This document shows positions 6,901 through 16,019 of a stretch of 64,000 bases of DNA, piece by piece (within the stretch, counting starts at the first letter, position 1; each line of letters begins with the position of its first letter). Source of the stretch: Bradyrhizobium sp. in8p8 (GTDB taxonomy: Bacteria; Pseudomonadota; Alphaproteobacteria; Rhizobiales; Xanthobacteraceae); assembly GCF_000426845.1 (NCBI RefSeq), contig NZ_AUGD01000007.1, positions 62,001 to 126,000 of the forward strand, in the 5' to 3' direction. The translations under genes were made by a program, and so were the position numbers. The notes beneath the pieces are model-generated. The model made no database searches. It was not told the origin of the DNA and saw nothing but the letters and a program-made list of their open reading frames with translations.

Positions 6901-9438
6901 ATGGCGTCGACCACAGGTTCTGCGATCTCTCGACTTCTCTTGTCGGCTATCGCTGGCACCTGCATGGCGATCATTGCCTGCGGCCCGGCAAAGGCAGCCT
7001 GTACGCCCGCTGCGGGAAACGGCATCTCGGCGCTCTGTACCGGCGTAACGGCTGGCGGTTATGGCGGTTTCGGTTTCTCCAACCTCAACGTGACCGTTGA
7101 CTATGGCGCATCGCTGTCAGGCGGAGTCGCATTCAATACCGGCAGCCTGATCAATCGCGGCACCGTGACCAGTGGGGGCCCAGCTGCGGGGCTCAACGCC
7201 GGAACGGTGGTCAACGAGGGCACGCTCGCGGGCAGCATTGGCATCGACGCCGGCACGGCGACCGTGACCAACCGCGGCAGCATTGCGGGCACTGGCATCG
7301 GAATCACGACCGCCGGCGGCAATCTGACTCTGGACAATTTCGGGACAGTCACCGGCTTCTTCGGAATCTTCGCCGACGGCGCCGCGATCTCGAATGCCGG
7401 AGTGATCAACGGGGTCGGAGATACGAGCATCGACGTGGCAGTTCGCTTATCGCTCGTCAATACGGCGACAGGGGCGATTAACGGGCACACGGCCGCCATC
7501 ACTGCTCCGCTCGCGGAGATCAGCAATGCCGGATCCATCACCTCCGCGACGGCGACAGCGATCGACGTCGTGACGCTGTCCAGTCTCGTCAATTCAGGTC
7601 TCGTCAGCGGCGTTACGGCCGCTATACACGGCACGACGGCGACGATCGGCAATTCAGGCGCCATCGTGGCGAGCGCAGGTCCGGCGATCGATTTGGCTGG
7701 AAGCCTGACGCTGACCAGTTCCGGGCTTATCCGCGGCAGTTCGGACGGCATCAGGGCATCCACCGCAACCCTCGCCAATTCGGGGACGATCACCGGAAGT
7801 GCAGGCCGCGCGATCAGGCTGACCGGTGCAGGGGACATCACCAACAGCGGATCGATCTCTGGCGGCAGCTACGGCATCGAATCGTTCGGGACTGTCAGGC
7901 TATCGAACAGCGGCACGATCTTCGGCGGCTTCGCGGCACTTGCGATCAGCAATGCTGTGATCGAGAACAGTGGTTCGATCCTGTCGAATTCGGTCGCAAT
8001 CGACTCCGGAAACACAAGGATCAACAATTCCGGCACGATCACGGGAGAGGTGATCGCCATCACGTCGAACCAGCTCGCGCTATACAACGGCGGCACGATC
8101 TCGGTGAAGGCCTCGGGCGCCTCAACGATCTACGCCAGCTCCGCCGACATCACCAATGCCGGCGTGATCGCGGCCGCCGACACCGCAAGTCTTGCGTTGT
8201 CGCTCGGCGCCTCGACCGACACGCTGACCTCGCTGCCGGGATCCCGCATTATCGGCCTGATCGACCTCGGGGGTGGCGCGGACAGGGTGAATTTCCGGGG
8301 CGGCAACTTCCACTACACCTTCAATTCGCTTGCAGGGGCAACCGTGAGCTCGGCGGCACCCTACGTGGTGAGCGGTTCGCAGGTCGTCACGTTCGACTCC
8401 ACGCCGTTCGGGGCCACGGACCGGAATCTGCTGGCCTTCACCTCGGCGGTGTCCTCCGCGTTGCCGGATGCGGACGCTTCTCCCACCAGTGACTCACTCG
8501 TCTATGCCGCGTCGTCCGGGCCGAAGCGCGATGTTCGCGAGGCTTTCGCTGCGATCACGCCGCAAGGGCCGACGGCGGTCTATGCCGACGGCACAAGCGT
8601 TTGGGCACGCGGATTTGCTGGGGAACGTGATCAACCGGCGAGTGGGGCGCTGCTGCACAGTACCAGCCGCTTCCAGGGCGGGCTGATCGGTGGCGATTGG
8701 CAGGCCAATTCCAATCTGCGTGTGGGTGCGTTCATTGGAGGCGGCGCGATGCAGACCAGCGAGGACTTCAACCTCGCGACCACGAACGCCGACATCGTGT
8801 TCGGCGGAGCGTTCGCGCGCGGTACCTTCGGTGCGACCTTTCTCGACATGATGCTGCAGCTCGGCCACGTCGACCAGCGCGGCTCCCGCCTCATCTCCAA
8901 CAACCTCGTTGCCGGCGGCATCGAGACCGCGACGGCGAGCAATTCCGGAACCTACGCCATCCCAGAACTCGCCCTTGGGCATCGCATCGGCCTGGGCCGG
9001 ACCGGAGGGACGGTCTGGACGCTGACGCCTGTCGGCCGCGTGCGTTATCTCGCCGGCCGTCTTGGCGGGTTCAGCGAGAGCGGAGTAACGGCGAATGCCA
9101 CCGTCGGAGGTTATACTCTGTCCGGACTGGAGGAGCGCGGCGAGTTGAAGCTCTCCGCCACCACGCGCATCGAACGGGCAGCCTGGCTGAACGGCAGTCT
9201 GCGAACTGGCGTGGTCGGCCTCCAGCGGCTGGGAGATCCGACCGTCAACTTGACCCTGCTCGGGCAGTCTCTGCCGTTCGTGCTTCCCGGCGCGAACGAC
9301 GTCTGGGGTCTGTTCGGCGGCGCTGGCCTCGATGTCACGTTGGGACCGGCCAGCCTGTTCGTCGCCGGTGAATATCTCAAGCTGTCGGATTCGAGCGTCG
9401 CCTATTCCGGCCGTGGCGGATTGCGGATCGCGTTCTGA
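6901..9438 (+). CDS. Autotransporter with repetitive beta-helix passenger
   Basis: The ATG at 6901 gives an 845-residue protein with a clean signal peptide (ISRLLLSAIAGTCMAIIACGPAKA). The longer frame from 6817 has an Arg/Pro-rich leader and is rejected. The passenger (about residues 40-480) is built of ~20-25-residue repeats with (I/L)xNSGxIxG cores, as in right-handed beta-helices. The last ~270 residues form an autotransporter barrel: VWARGFAGERDQ, LRVGAFIGGG, and a C-terminal strand AYSGRGGLRIAF ending in Phe. Such proteins are secreted by the type V pathway and act as adhesins or surface structures; no protease motif is seen. Confidence 0.85.
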   Translation: MASTTGSAISRLLLSAIAGTCMAIIACGPAKAACTPAAGNGISALCTGVTAGGYGGFGFSNLNVTVDYGASLSGGVAFNTGSLINRGTVTSGGPAAGLNAGTVVNEGTLAGSIGIDAGTATVTNRGSIAGTGIGITTAGGNLTLDNFGTVTGFFGIFADGAAISNAGVINGVGDTSIDVAVRLSLVNTATGAINGHTAAITAPLAEISNAGSITSATATAIDVVTLSSLVNSGLVSGVTAAIHGTTATIGNSGAIVASAGPAIDLAGSLTLTSSGLIRGSSDGIRASTATLANSGTITGSAGRAIRLTGAGDITNSGSISGGSYGIESFGTVRLSNSGTIFGGFAALAISNAVIENSGSILSNSVAIDSGNTRINNSGTITGEVIAITSNQLALYNGGTISVKASGASTIYASSADITNAGVIAAADTASLALSLGASTDTLTSLPGSRIIGLIDLGGGADRVNFRGGNFHYTFNSLAGATVSSAAPYVVSGSQVVTFDSTPFGATDRNLLAFTSAVSSALPDADASPTSDSLVYAASSGPKRDVREAFAAITPQGPTAVYADGTSVWARGFAGERDQPASGALLHSTSRFQGGLIGGDWQANSNLRVGAFIGGGAMQTSEDFNLATTNADIVFGGAFARGTFGATFLDMMLQLGHVDQRGSRLISNNLVAGGIETATASNSGTYAIPELALGHRIGLGRTGGTVWTLTPVGRVRYLAGRLGGFSESGVTANATVGGYTLSGLEERGELKLSATTRIERAAWLNGSLRTGVVGLQRLGDPTVNLTLLGQSLPFVLPGANDVWGLFGGAGLDVTLGPASLFVAGEYLKLSDSSVAYSGRGGLRIAF

Positions 9439-9461
9439 CGCAGGGACGTCAGCCCGCGCGA

Positions 9462-10709
9462 CTACCGTTCGAATTTCGCCACCAGCTCCACATGCGGTGT
9501 GTGCCGGAACTGATCGACCGGCACCACGGATTTCAGCCGATAGCCACCGTCGATCAGCAGCCGCGCATCGCGGGAGAAGGTCGCGACGTTGCAGGACACC
9601 GCGACCACGACGGGCACCTTGCTCGCGGCGAGCTTCAGCGCCTGCGCCTGGGCGCCCTGGCGCGGCGGGTCGAACACCACGGCGTCGAGGTCGCGCAGCT
9701 CCTGCGGCACCAAGGGGCGGCGGAATAGATCGCGCGGCTCCGCTTTGATCGGTTTCAACCCGGGTGTGCGCGCGGCTTTCACGAGGGCTGCGATGGCGCC
9801 AGCGTCGCTGTCATAAGCGGTTACGCGCGCCTTCTCCGCGAGCCGCAGAGCAAACGGGCCGACGCCGCAGAAGAGATCGAGAACCTCCTTGGCCTTGCCG
9901 ATGCGCTCCGCCACGAGGGCTGCAAGCGTCTCTTCGCCCGCTACCGTCGCCTGCAGGAACGAGCCTGGCGGGAGCGTCACTTCCGCACGGCCCATCGTCA
10001 CCGTCGGCGGCAGGCGTTGCAGCACCAGCTCGCCGTGCCGCGTCAGTCGCGCCAGCCGGTGTTGCTCGGCGACGCGCGAGAGGGTGGTGACCAGCGGCGT
10101 CGGCAGCGGGCCGGAGCCGCGCACGTCGACGTCGAGGCCGTTGGCGGTGGCGGTGACCTGAATGTCGAGCGGCTTCGTCACGGGCATCTTGGACGTCAGC
10201 GGCTCAGCCAACGCCCAGGCCGCGTCGAGCGCGCCGTCGAGGGCGGGATCGAGGATGGGGCAACGATGAATCGGGATGACGTCGTGCGAGCTCGTGGCGG
10301 AGAACCCGACCTTGAGGATGTCATGCGTGCCGAAGCGGGCGTGCAGCGTGATACGCCTGCGCCCGGCACCATGAGCATCGATCAGCGACGCGACCTCGCA
10401 ATCAATGCCGGCCTGCGCCAGCGTCTCCACCACGATATTGCGTTTCCAGGCGCGATACGGCTCAGTCGCCCAATGCTGGATGGCGCAGCCGCCACAGACG
10501 CCGAAATGCGGACAGAACGGCTCGATCCGTTCAGGGCTTGCGACATCCACCGCGAGCAGCTTGCGGCGGTCGGGATGATGGCCCAAGACGTGATCGACCT
10601 CGACTGTCTCGCCGCCGAGCGTGTAGGGCACATAGATCGCTTCTCCGGCATCGAGGCAGACGCCGTCGCCGCGATGCCCGACGTGATCGATCCTGACGCG
10701 CTCAACCAC
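9462..10709 (-). CDS. Class I SAM-dependent RNA methyltransferase, TrmA/RlmD-like (m5U)
   Basis: About 415 residues from a GTG at 10709 that overlaps the stop of the tlyA-like gene by 8 bases. It has an N-terminal TRAM-like region (VERVRIDHVGHRGDGV), an iron-sulfur site CPHFGVCGGC with a further HRCPILD cysteine, a SAM-binding VLDLFCGVGPFAL motif, DPPRQGA, and the catalytic-cysteine motif VVAVSCNVATFSRD. These mark 5-methyluridine methyltransferases of tRNA or 23S rRNA. The exact target (rRNA U747, U1939 or tRNA U54 type) cannot be told by eye. The overlap suggests translational coupling with the upstream gene. Confidence 0.88.
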   Translation of the reverse strand: MVERVRIDHVGHRGDGVCLDAGEAIYVPYTLGGETVEVDHVLGHHPDRRKLLAVDVASPERIEPFCPHFGVCGGCAIQHWATEPYRAWKRNIVVETLAQAGIDCEVASLIDAHGAGRRRITLHARFGTHDILKVGFSATSSHDVIPIHRCPILDPALDGALDAAWALAEPLTSKMPVTKPLDIQVTATANGLDVDVRGSGPLPTPLVTTLSRVAEQHRLARLTRHGELVLQRLPPTVTMGRAEVTLPPGSFLQATVAGEETLAALVAERIGKAKEVLDLFCGVGPFALRLAEKARVTAYDSDAGAIAALVKAARTPGLKPIKAEPRDLFRRPLVPQELRDLDAVVFDPPRQGAQAQALKLAASKVPVVVAVSCNVATFSRDARLLIDGGYRLKSVVPVDQFRHTPHVELVAKFER

Positions 10710-11436
10710 GGCGGGCCCCGAGGAAGAATTCGATATTGCCGTCGCCGCCCGTGATCGGCGAGGGGAACACCTCGATGTCGGTGCAGCCGAGCGACGCGGC
10801 AAAGGCCGCGATGTCGTCGCAGATCTCCCGGTGAACGGCGGTGTCGCGGATGATGCCCTTCTTGTTGTGTTTCCGGTCGGCCTCGAATTGCGGCTTGATC
10901 AGCGCCAGCAGGTTCATGGGCGCAGCCGCCAACGACAAGGCCACCGGCAGCACCGTCTTGAGCGAGATGAAGCTGACGTCGATGACGACCACATCGGGCC
11001 GCGCCGGCAGGCGTTTGCCTTCGTAGGACCGGATGTCGGTCTCCTCCATCGACACGATCTTGGGATGATCGCGCAGCGAGGGATGCAGTTGGCTGGTGCC
11101 GACGTCGATCGCGAATACCAGGCTGGCGCCGTTCGCCAGCAGCACCTCGGTGAAGCCGCCGGTAGAGGCGCCGACGTCGAGGCAGACGTGGTCCTCGATC
11201 TCGATCGGATAGCGCTCCAGCGCACCGGCGAGCTTGACGCCACCGCGGGAGACGAAAGGGTGCGCCGGCTCGGCCTGGATCACCGCATCCTCGGCGATCG
11301 TCTCCGACGGTTTCGAAACCTGCTTGTCGTCCGCAATGACGAGGCCGGCCTCGATCGCCGCGCGCGCTCGTGCCCGGCTCTCGAACAGGCCGCGCTCGAC
11401 CAGCAATATATCCGCGCGCTTGCGGGCAGGGGGCAT
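10702..11436 (-). CDS. tlyA: TlyA-family rRNA 2'-O-methyltransferase (S4 + FtsJ-like)
   Basis: About 244 residues. The N-terminal S4 RNA-binding domain (RADILLVERGLFESRARARAAIEAGLV) is followed by VSRGGVKLAGAL and an FtsJ-like SAM-binding domain (CLDVGASTGGFTEVLL, IDVGTSQLHPSLR, VVIDVSFISLK). TlyA enzymes methylate the 2'-OH of C1409 in 16S and C1920 in 23S rRNA and affect capreomycin sensitivity; the older name is hemolysin A. The ATG at 11436 is preferred over a TTG at 11448; neither has a strong ribosome site. It sits in an RNA-modification pair with the downstream methyltransferase. Confidence 0.87.
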   Translation of the reverse strand: MPPARKRADILLVERGLFESRARARAAIEAGLVIADDKQVSKPSETIAEDAVIQAEPAHPFVSRGGVKLAGALERYPIEIEDHVCLDVGASTGGFTEVLLANGASLVFAIDVGTSQLHPSLRDHPKIVSMEETDIRSYEGKRLPARPDVVVIDVSFISLKTVLPVALSLAAAPMNLLALIKPQFEADRKHNKKGIIRDTAVHREICDDIAAFAASLGCTDIEVFPSPITGGDGNIEFFLGARRG

Positions 11437-11461
11437 CGGGTCACTCAAGAGGGGCTGGCGC

Positions 11462-12016
11462 TTATGTAGCGATCAATCGCGCGGCCGCCATCCGGACGCA
11501 AGCCTCGAAGGCGGCAAGATCGTGCCAGATGTCGACGGGCCGCGTGGACGGCGTCACCAGCGGGCAGCCATGCAGTTCCAGCGCATGGATCATCATGAGA
11601 TTGTCCACGAGGCCGAAATCCTCGACGGTCAACCCCTGCGCGTCTACCAGCCGTCCATCCTCGGCGGTGACGTCCGTGAAGCGGCCGGCCCGGTCGGCAT
11701 AGGCCGCGTCCTCGTTGGAATAGGCGAGGCAGAACTTACCCGTGCCCGCCATATAGCCGAGCTCGTAGACGGTGCCGGGATCGGCGCCCGGCCCACGAAA
11801 CGGCGTGAGATTGGCGATGATCGCGTCGGCTGCGTCCATCATGGCGACGTTTCCGCGAAAGATCTGCCGCGATGCATCGCTCGCGGTGAGGTCGATCGCA
11901 TTGTCGAGCGGATAAAGGCCGGTGAGACCATGCGCAGCGCAGATCGCGGCCTTCTGCCGGCCGATCTCGATCGCATCCGGCAGGAACACGTCGGGGCCTG
12001 CCAGATAGATGTTCAT
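11462..12016 (-). CDS. Nucleoside 2-deoxyribosyltransferase-like protein
   Basis: A 184-residue cytoplasmic protein with the fold signature of nucleoside 2-deoxyribosyltransferases: MNIYLAGPDVF at the N-terminus, DAADAIIANLTPFRGPGADPGTVYELGYM (the nucleotide-binding loop with catalytic Glu in GTVYE), and a C-terminal helix. These enzymes exchange the base of deoxynucleosides, or hydrolyse the N-glycosidic bond in the RCL-like branch. It lies 25 bases upstream of the tlyA-like gene on the same strand and may be cotranscribed. Family is sure; activity (transferase versus hydrolase) is open. Confidence 0.85.
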   Translation of the reverse strand: MNIYLAGPDVFLPDAIEIGRQKAAICAAHGLTGLYPLDNAIDLTASDASRQIFRGNVAMMDAADAIIANLTPFRGPGADPGTVYELGYMAGTGKFCLAYSNEDAAYADRAGRFTDVTAEDGRLVDAQGLTVEDFGLVDNLMMIHALELHGCPLVTPSTRPVDIWHDLAAFEACVRMAAARLIAT

Positions 12017-12111
12017 GGAAGCAATGATCGAGGCGGCATGGCGTTGTCACGATGCCAGCGGTGCCAAACCTCTCCCTATTGGAGAGGTGGAGCTCAGTGC
12101 CAGCACGACGA

Positions 12112-14040
12112 TCAGGCCAGCTTGACCGTCTCGGTCTTCACGTCCTTGCCGAGCGCTTCGAACACCTTGGCGACGATGCCCTTGGCGTCGAGGCCGGCGC
12201 GGGCGTACATCGCGGCCGGGGTATCGTGGTCCTGGAACACGTCGGGCAGCACCATTGAGCGGAACTTGACCATGCCGGTGTCGAGCACGCCCTGATCGGT
12301 CAGGTACTGCGCGACATGCGAGCCGAAGCCGCCGATCGAGCCTTCCTCGATCGTGATCAGGATCTCGTGGTCCCGGGCGAGCTTGAGCACCAGCTCGGTG
12401 TCGAGCGGCTTCATGAAACGCGCGTCCGCAATCGAGGTGGACAGGCCGTGGGCGGCAAGCTCGTCGGCCGCCTTCTCGCATTCGGCGAGACGCGTGCCGA
12501 AGGAGAGCAGGGCGATCTTGCTGCCCTGACGGATCATGCGGCCTTTGCCGATCTCGAGCGGCACGCCGACGTCGGGCATCTCGACGCCGCGGCCCTCGCC
12601 GCGCGGATAGCGCAGCGAGCTCGGGCGATCGTCGATCGCAACCTGGGTCGCCACCATGTGCACGAGCTCGGCCTCGTCCGCCGCCGCCATGATCACCATG
12701 TTCGGCAGGCAGCCGAGATAGGCGTTGTCGAACGAGCCGGCATGGGTCGCGCCGTCGGCGCCGACGAGGCCGGCGCGGTCGATGGCGAAGCGGACGGGCA
12801 GACTCTGGATCGCGACGTCGTGCACGATTTGGTCGTAGCCGCGCTGCAGGAAGGTCGAGTAGATGGCGCAGAACGGCTTGTAGCCTTCGGTAGCAAGACC
12901 GGCGGCAAACGTCACTGCGTGCTGCTCGGCGATGCCGACGTCGAAGGTGCGGTCGGGGAAGGCCTTGTTGAAGATGTCGACGCCGGTGCCCGACGGCATC
13001 GCGGCCGTGATGGCGACGATCTTGTCGTCCTTCTGCGCTTCCTTGACGAGGCTTTGGCCGAACACGTTCTGGTACGCCGGCGCATTCGGCTTGGCCTTGG
13101 CTTGCGTGCCGGTGGCGACGTCGAACTTGACGACAGCGTGGTACTTGTCGGCGGAGGCTTCGGCCGGACCGTAGCCCTTGCCCTTCTGCGTCACGACGTG
13201 GACCAGGATCGGGCCGGTCTCCATGTCGCGGACGTTCTTCAGCACGGGCAGAAGATGGTCGAGATTGTGACCGTCGATCGGGCCCACATAATAGAAGCCG
13301 AGCTCCTCGAACAGCGTGCCGCCGTCCATCATGAAGCCGCGGGAATATTCCTCGACGCGGTTGGCGCGGTTGGCGATGATCTTGGGCAGGCGCTTGTTGA
13401 TCTGCTTGGCCGCATCGCGCAGCGTGCGATAGGTCTTGCCGGAGTAGAGGCGCGACAGATAGGCGCTCATGGCGCCGACCGGCGGCGCGATCGACATGTC
13501 GTTGTCGTTGAGGATGACGATCAGGCGCGAGTTCATCGCACCGGCGTTGTTCATGGCCTCGTAAGCCATGCCCGCCGACATCGCGCCGTCACCGATCACG
13601 GCGATAACGTTGTTCTTGCCGCCGGAGAGGTCGCGCGCCACGGCCATGCCGAGGCCGGCGGAGATCGAGGTCGAGGAATGTGCCGCGCCGAACGGATCGT
13701 AGTCGCTCTCACTGCGCTTGGTGAAGCCGGACAGGCCACCGCCGGTGCGCAGCGTGCGGATGCGGTCGCGCCGGCCGGTGAGGATCTTGTGCGGATAGGC
13801 CTGGTGGCCGACGTCCCAGATCAGCCGGTCGCGCGGCGTGTCGAAGACGTAATGGATCGCGGTGGTGAGCTCGACCACGCCGAGACCGGCGCCGAAGTGA
13901 CCGCCGGTCACCGAGACGGCGTCGATGGTCTCCTGCCGCAGCTCGTCGGCGACCTGGCGAATCTGCTCGACCTTGAGCTTGCGCAGGTCTTCCGGCGTCC
14001 GGATGGTGTCGAGAAGCGGCGTCTTGCTGTATGCGTTCAC
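12112..14040 (-). CDS. dxs: 1-deoxy-D-xylulose-5-phosphate synthase
   Basis: About 642 residues. DXS condenses pyruvate with glyceraldehyde-3-phosphate using thiamine diphosphate, the first step of the MEP isoprenoid pathway. Seen: GGHFGAGLGVVELTTAIHYVFDTP, the ThDP motif GDGAMSAGMAYEAMNNAG, ..NDNDMSIAPPVGAMS, the transketolase domain DVGIAEQHAVTFAAGLA and a C-terminal transketolase domain. The start is set at GTG 14040, with GGAAA about 6-10 bases upstream and the family-like N-terminus NAYSKTPLLDTIRTPEDLRKL; a TTG at 14052 is poorer. In rhizobia it is normally followed by xseB and an HDAC-like gene, as here. Confidence 0.96.
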   Translation of the reverse strand: MNAYSKTPLLDTIRTPEDLRKLKVEQIRQVADELRQETIDAVSVTGGHFGAGLGVVELTTAIHYVFDTPRDRLIWDVGHQAYPHKILTGRRDRIRTLRTGGGLSGFTKRSESDYDPFGAAHSSTSISAGLGMAVARDLSGGKNNVIAVIGDGAMSAGMAYEAMNNAGAMNSRLIVILNDNDMSIAPPVGAMSAYLSRLYSGKTYRTLRDAAKQINKRLPKIIANRANRVEEYSRGFMMDGGTLFEELGFYYVGPIDGHNLDHLLPVLKNVRDMETGPILVHVVTQKGKGYGPAEASADKYHAVVKFDVATGTQAKAKPNAPAYQNVFGQSLVKEAQKDDKIVAITAAMPSGTGVDIFNKAFPDRTFDVGIAEQHAVTFAAGLATEGYKPFCAIYSTFLQRGYDQIVHDVAIQSLPVRFAIDRAGLVGADGATHAGSFDNAYLGCLPNMVIMAAADEAELVHMVATQVAIDDRPSSLRYPRGEGRGVEMPDVGVPLEIGKGRMIRQGSKIALLSFGTRLAECEKAADELAAHGLSTSIADARFMKPLDTELVLKLARDHEILITIEEGSIGGFGSHVAQYLTDQGVLDTGMVKFRSMVLPDVFQDHDTPAAMYARAGLDAKGIVAKVFEALGKDVKTETVKLA

Positions 14041-14300
14041 GGCGATTTCCAATTTGTCAGCCCCGGAAAGTCATTCCGGTGCGCGATGGGTTTGCACAAT
14101 ATCGGCGCAGCGCGAGTCCTCAAACCGTCGGAGCCACCTGCATGGGGCGAGGCCCCTCTTCAAGCTTAGGTAAGCTTAAGTGCGCTCCGGTTCAGTCTCT
14201 GTGATCCCTGTCACCTAGATCGGCTTCGTCCGTCCCAAGCCAATTTCATTAGCAGTTTGAAGCGCTTGCCGTCGGCAATCGGTGCCCACGCAAGGCTTGC

Positions 14301-14620
14301 AAAAAGCCACACTCCGCGCAGCTTTACACCAAACCTTGGGCCAAAGCCAACCCGCCGGACCGACTAGGGGTATGCAGGTGCAACCGGCGGGCCAGAGTGG
14401 TTAACCGTGGCCCCCGGTGAGACGTTCCGCTGCTGCTCGGTTCCTTGGCAGGCCCTTTCTGCCCAAAATGCGATCCTGCCAGCCTCGGCGGTCGATCGCG
14501 TACGGGAGGGCGTCCCTTCGCCGGCATGGAACCGGCACGCCAGGAATAGCGTGGATGTAGAAAGGGCTGCTGGGGCCCGGCCTGTGGGGCTCCCGCGGGG
14601 CTTACGACGCCAGAGGGGTG
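14301..14620. other. dxs-xseB intergenic region with long hairpin (possible structured RNA)
   Basis: This lies within the 600 bases between dxs and xseB, where no convincing protein frame was seen. It contains nested inverted repeats that could fold into one long, interrupted hairpin of about 190-200 bases: outer arms GCCCCCG (14410-14416)/CGGGGC (14596-14601), a perfect 9-bp middle stem GCCCTTTCT (14452-14460)/AGAAAGGGC (14559-14567), then a symmetric ~14-base internal loop, CCTG/CAGG, and apical hairpins. A rod with a central bubble is the general shape of 6S RNA, but I see no sequence consensus that proves it and the strand is undecided. A separate 8-bp inverted repeat lies at 14351-14358/14384-14391. 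Confidence 0.35.
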
Positions 14621-14639
14621 GGTTGGAGATCCGGCTGAT

Positions 14640-14891
14640 CTATTGGACGTCGAGCGGCGCCGTGCCGGTGGCCTGGCCGCTGGCGTCCGTGGTGATCTTG
14701 TCGACACGCGCTTCGGCCTGCCGCAGCAATTCCTCGCAGCGCCGCTTCAGGGCCTCGCCGCGCTCGTAAATCGTAACGGATTCCTCCAGCGGCACCTTGC
14801 CGTCCTCGAGCCGCTTCACGATCGTCTCGAGTTCCTCGATCGCGCGCTCGAAGGTCAGCCTGGAGACGTCAACTTGGGTGTTTTCGGCCAT
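14640..14891 (-). CDS. xseB: Exodeoxyribonuclease VII small subunit
   Basis: An 83-residue, highly charged helical protein with the XseB signature: LTFERAIEELETIVKRLEDGKVPLEESVTIYERGEALKRRCEELLRQAEARV. It forms a complex with XseA to degrade single-stranded DNA. Length and coiled-coil character match the family. It sits between dxs and the HDAC-like gene in the order usual for rhizobia. The start ATG at 14891 follows a modest GGAAAC-type site. Confidence 0.95.
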   Translation of the reverse strand: MAENTQVDVSRLTFERAIEELETIVKRLEDGKVPLEESVTIYERGEALKRRCEELLRQAEARVDKITTDASGQATGTAPLDVQ

Positions 14892-14963
14892 ATCCGTTTC
14901 CGATGCCCGATTGGTTTCCTCGGAGAGAAAACAGAGTTTTGCGGGCGTAATGTGGCGGGTGCG

Positions 14964-15893
14964 TCAAGCGCCCATCAGGGCGCCGACATGCGCCGTAACA
15001 GATTCTTTCAGTCCTTGCAGGTCATAGCCGCCCTCGAGGACCGAAACAACGCGGCCGCCGGCGGTCTTGTCGGCGAGATCCATCAGTTTGCGAGTCACCC
15101 ACGCATAGTCTTCCGCGCGCAGGTTCAGCGAAGCCAGGGGATCGCGGTAATGCGCATCGAAGCCAGCGGAGATGATCAGAAGCTCCGGGCTGAATTTCTG
15201 GAGCTGCGGCAAGATCAGATTCTCGAACGCTGAGCGGAATTCCGGGCCGCCATCCTCGGAGGCCAGAGGCGCATTGACGATGGTGTCGTGATCGCCGCGC
15301 TCGCTCGTCGCGCCGGTGCCCGGAAACAGCGGCATCTGGTGCGTCGAGCAATACATCACGGTCGGGTCGGACCAGAAGATATCCTGCGTGCCGTTGCCGT
15401 GATGCACGTCGAAATCGACGATGGCGGCGCGCTTGATGCCGTATTTGCGCTGGGCGTGGCGCGCGGCGATGGCGACATTGTCGAAGAAGCAGAAGCCCAT
15501 CGGCTTGCCGATCTCGGCGTGATGGCCGGGCGGGCGCACCGCAACGAAGGCATTGCGATGCTCGCCCGCCATCACCGCCTCGGTCGCCGCCACCGCGCCG
15601 CCGACGCCGCGCATCACCGCTTCCCACGTGCCCGGGGACATCGAGGTGTCGCCGTCGATATAGACCTGCCCGCTGGTCGGCGCGATATGGCGCAGCTCGG
15701 TGACGTAATGCTCGTTGTGACACAGCGTGACGAGATCGAGATCGCCCTCCGGAGCCTCCTCGCGCGCCAGGAACTGGAAGCGCTCATGCGACAGTGCTTC
15801 CTCCACCGCGCGCAGGCGATCCGGCCTCTCCGGATGTCCCGGCGGCGTGACATGGTCGAGGCAGGCCTTGTGGGAAAGGAGAAGCGTGCTCAT
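14964..15893 (-). CDS. Histone deacetylase-family (class II-like) deacetylase
   Basis: The ATG at 15893 gives 309 residues (STLLLSHKACLDHVTPPGHPERPDR), better than the 324-residue frame with an unsupported leader. HDAC/acetylpolyamine amidohydrolase signatures: RPPGHHAEIGKPMGFCFFDNVAIAA, IVDFDVHHGNGTQDIFW (zinc ligands D and H), and SAGFDAHYRDPLASL. Bacterial members remove acetyl groups from polyamines, acetylated small molecules or lysines in a Zn-dependent way; the substrate is unknown. Same strand and order as xseB and dxs. A FixK-type box lies about 119 bases upstream of the start, at the end of the preceding gene. Confidence 0.9.
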   Translation of the reverse strand: MSTLLLSHKACLDHVTPPGHPERPDRLRAVEEALSHERFQFLAREEAPEGDLDLVTLCHNEHYVTELRHIAPTSGQVYIDGDTSMSPGTWEAVMRGVGGAVAATEAVMAGEHRNAFVAVRPPGHHAEIGKPMGFCFFDNVAIAARHAQRKYGIKRAAIVDFDVHHGNGTQDIFWSDPTVMYCSTHQMPLFPGTGATSERGDHDTIVNAPLASEDGGPEFRSAFENLILPQLQKFSPELLIISAGFDAHYRDPLASLNLRAEDYAWVTRKLMDLADKTAGGRVVSVLEGGYDLQGLKESVTAHVGALMGA

Positions 15894-16005
15894 CAGGTCT
15901 GCCTCACGGAAAACGGCTCTTGACGTCGCTTGGCGCATCCGGCGCCAAAACGCAATGCAAAACCCAATCTAGGCGCTTGGCCAGGAATGGCAAAGGGCTG
16001 CGTGT

Positions 16006-16019
16006 TTGATCGAGATCAA
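16006..16019. promoter_or_regulatory. FixK/FNR-type box near the HDAC-like gene
   Basis: A perfect palindromic box, TTGAT-CGAG-ATCAA, overlaps the stop codon of the 5'-nucleotidase gene and lies 119 bases (centre to ATG) upstream of the deacetylase gene on the same strand. It would have to act on a promoter for the deacetylase. It is isolated from the box-rich region further right, so chance occurrence is possible. Confidence 0.45.

Noticed and set aside
12316..14169. A 617-codon plus-strand frame antisense to dxs
   Set aside because: It is an artefact of GC-rich codon bias; dxs on the other strand is certain.
14324..14769. Overlapping frames on both strands between dxs and xseB
   Set aside because: Arg/Pro/Ser-rich products without family signs; the region is better explained as non-coding with strong secondary structure.
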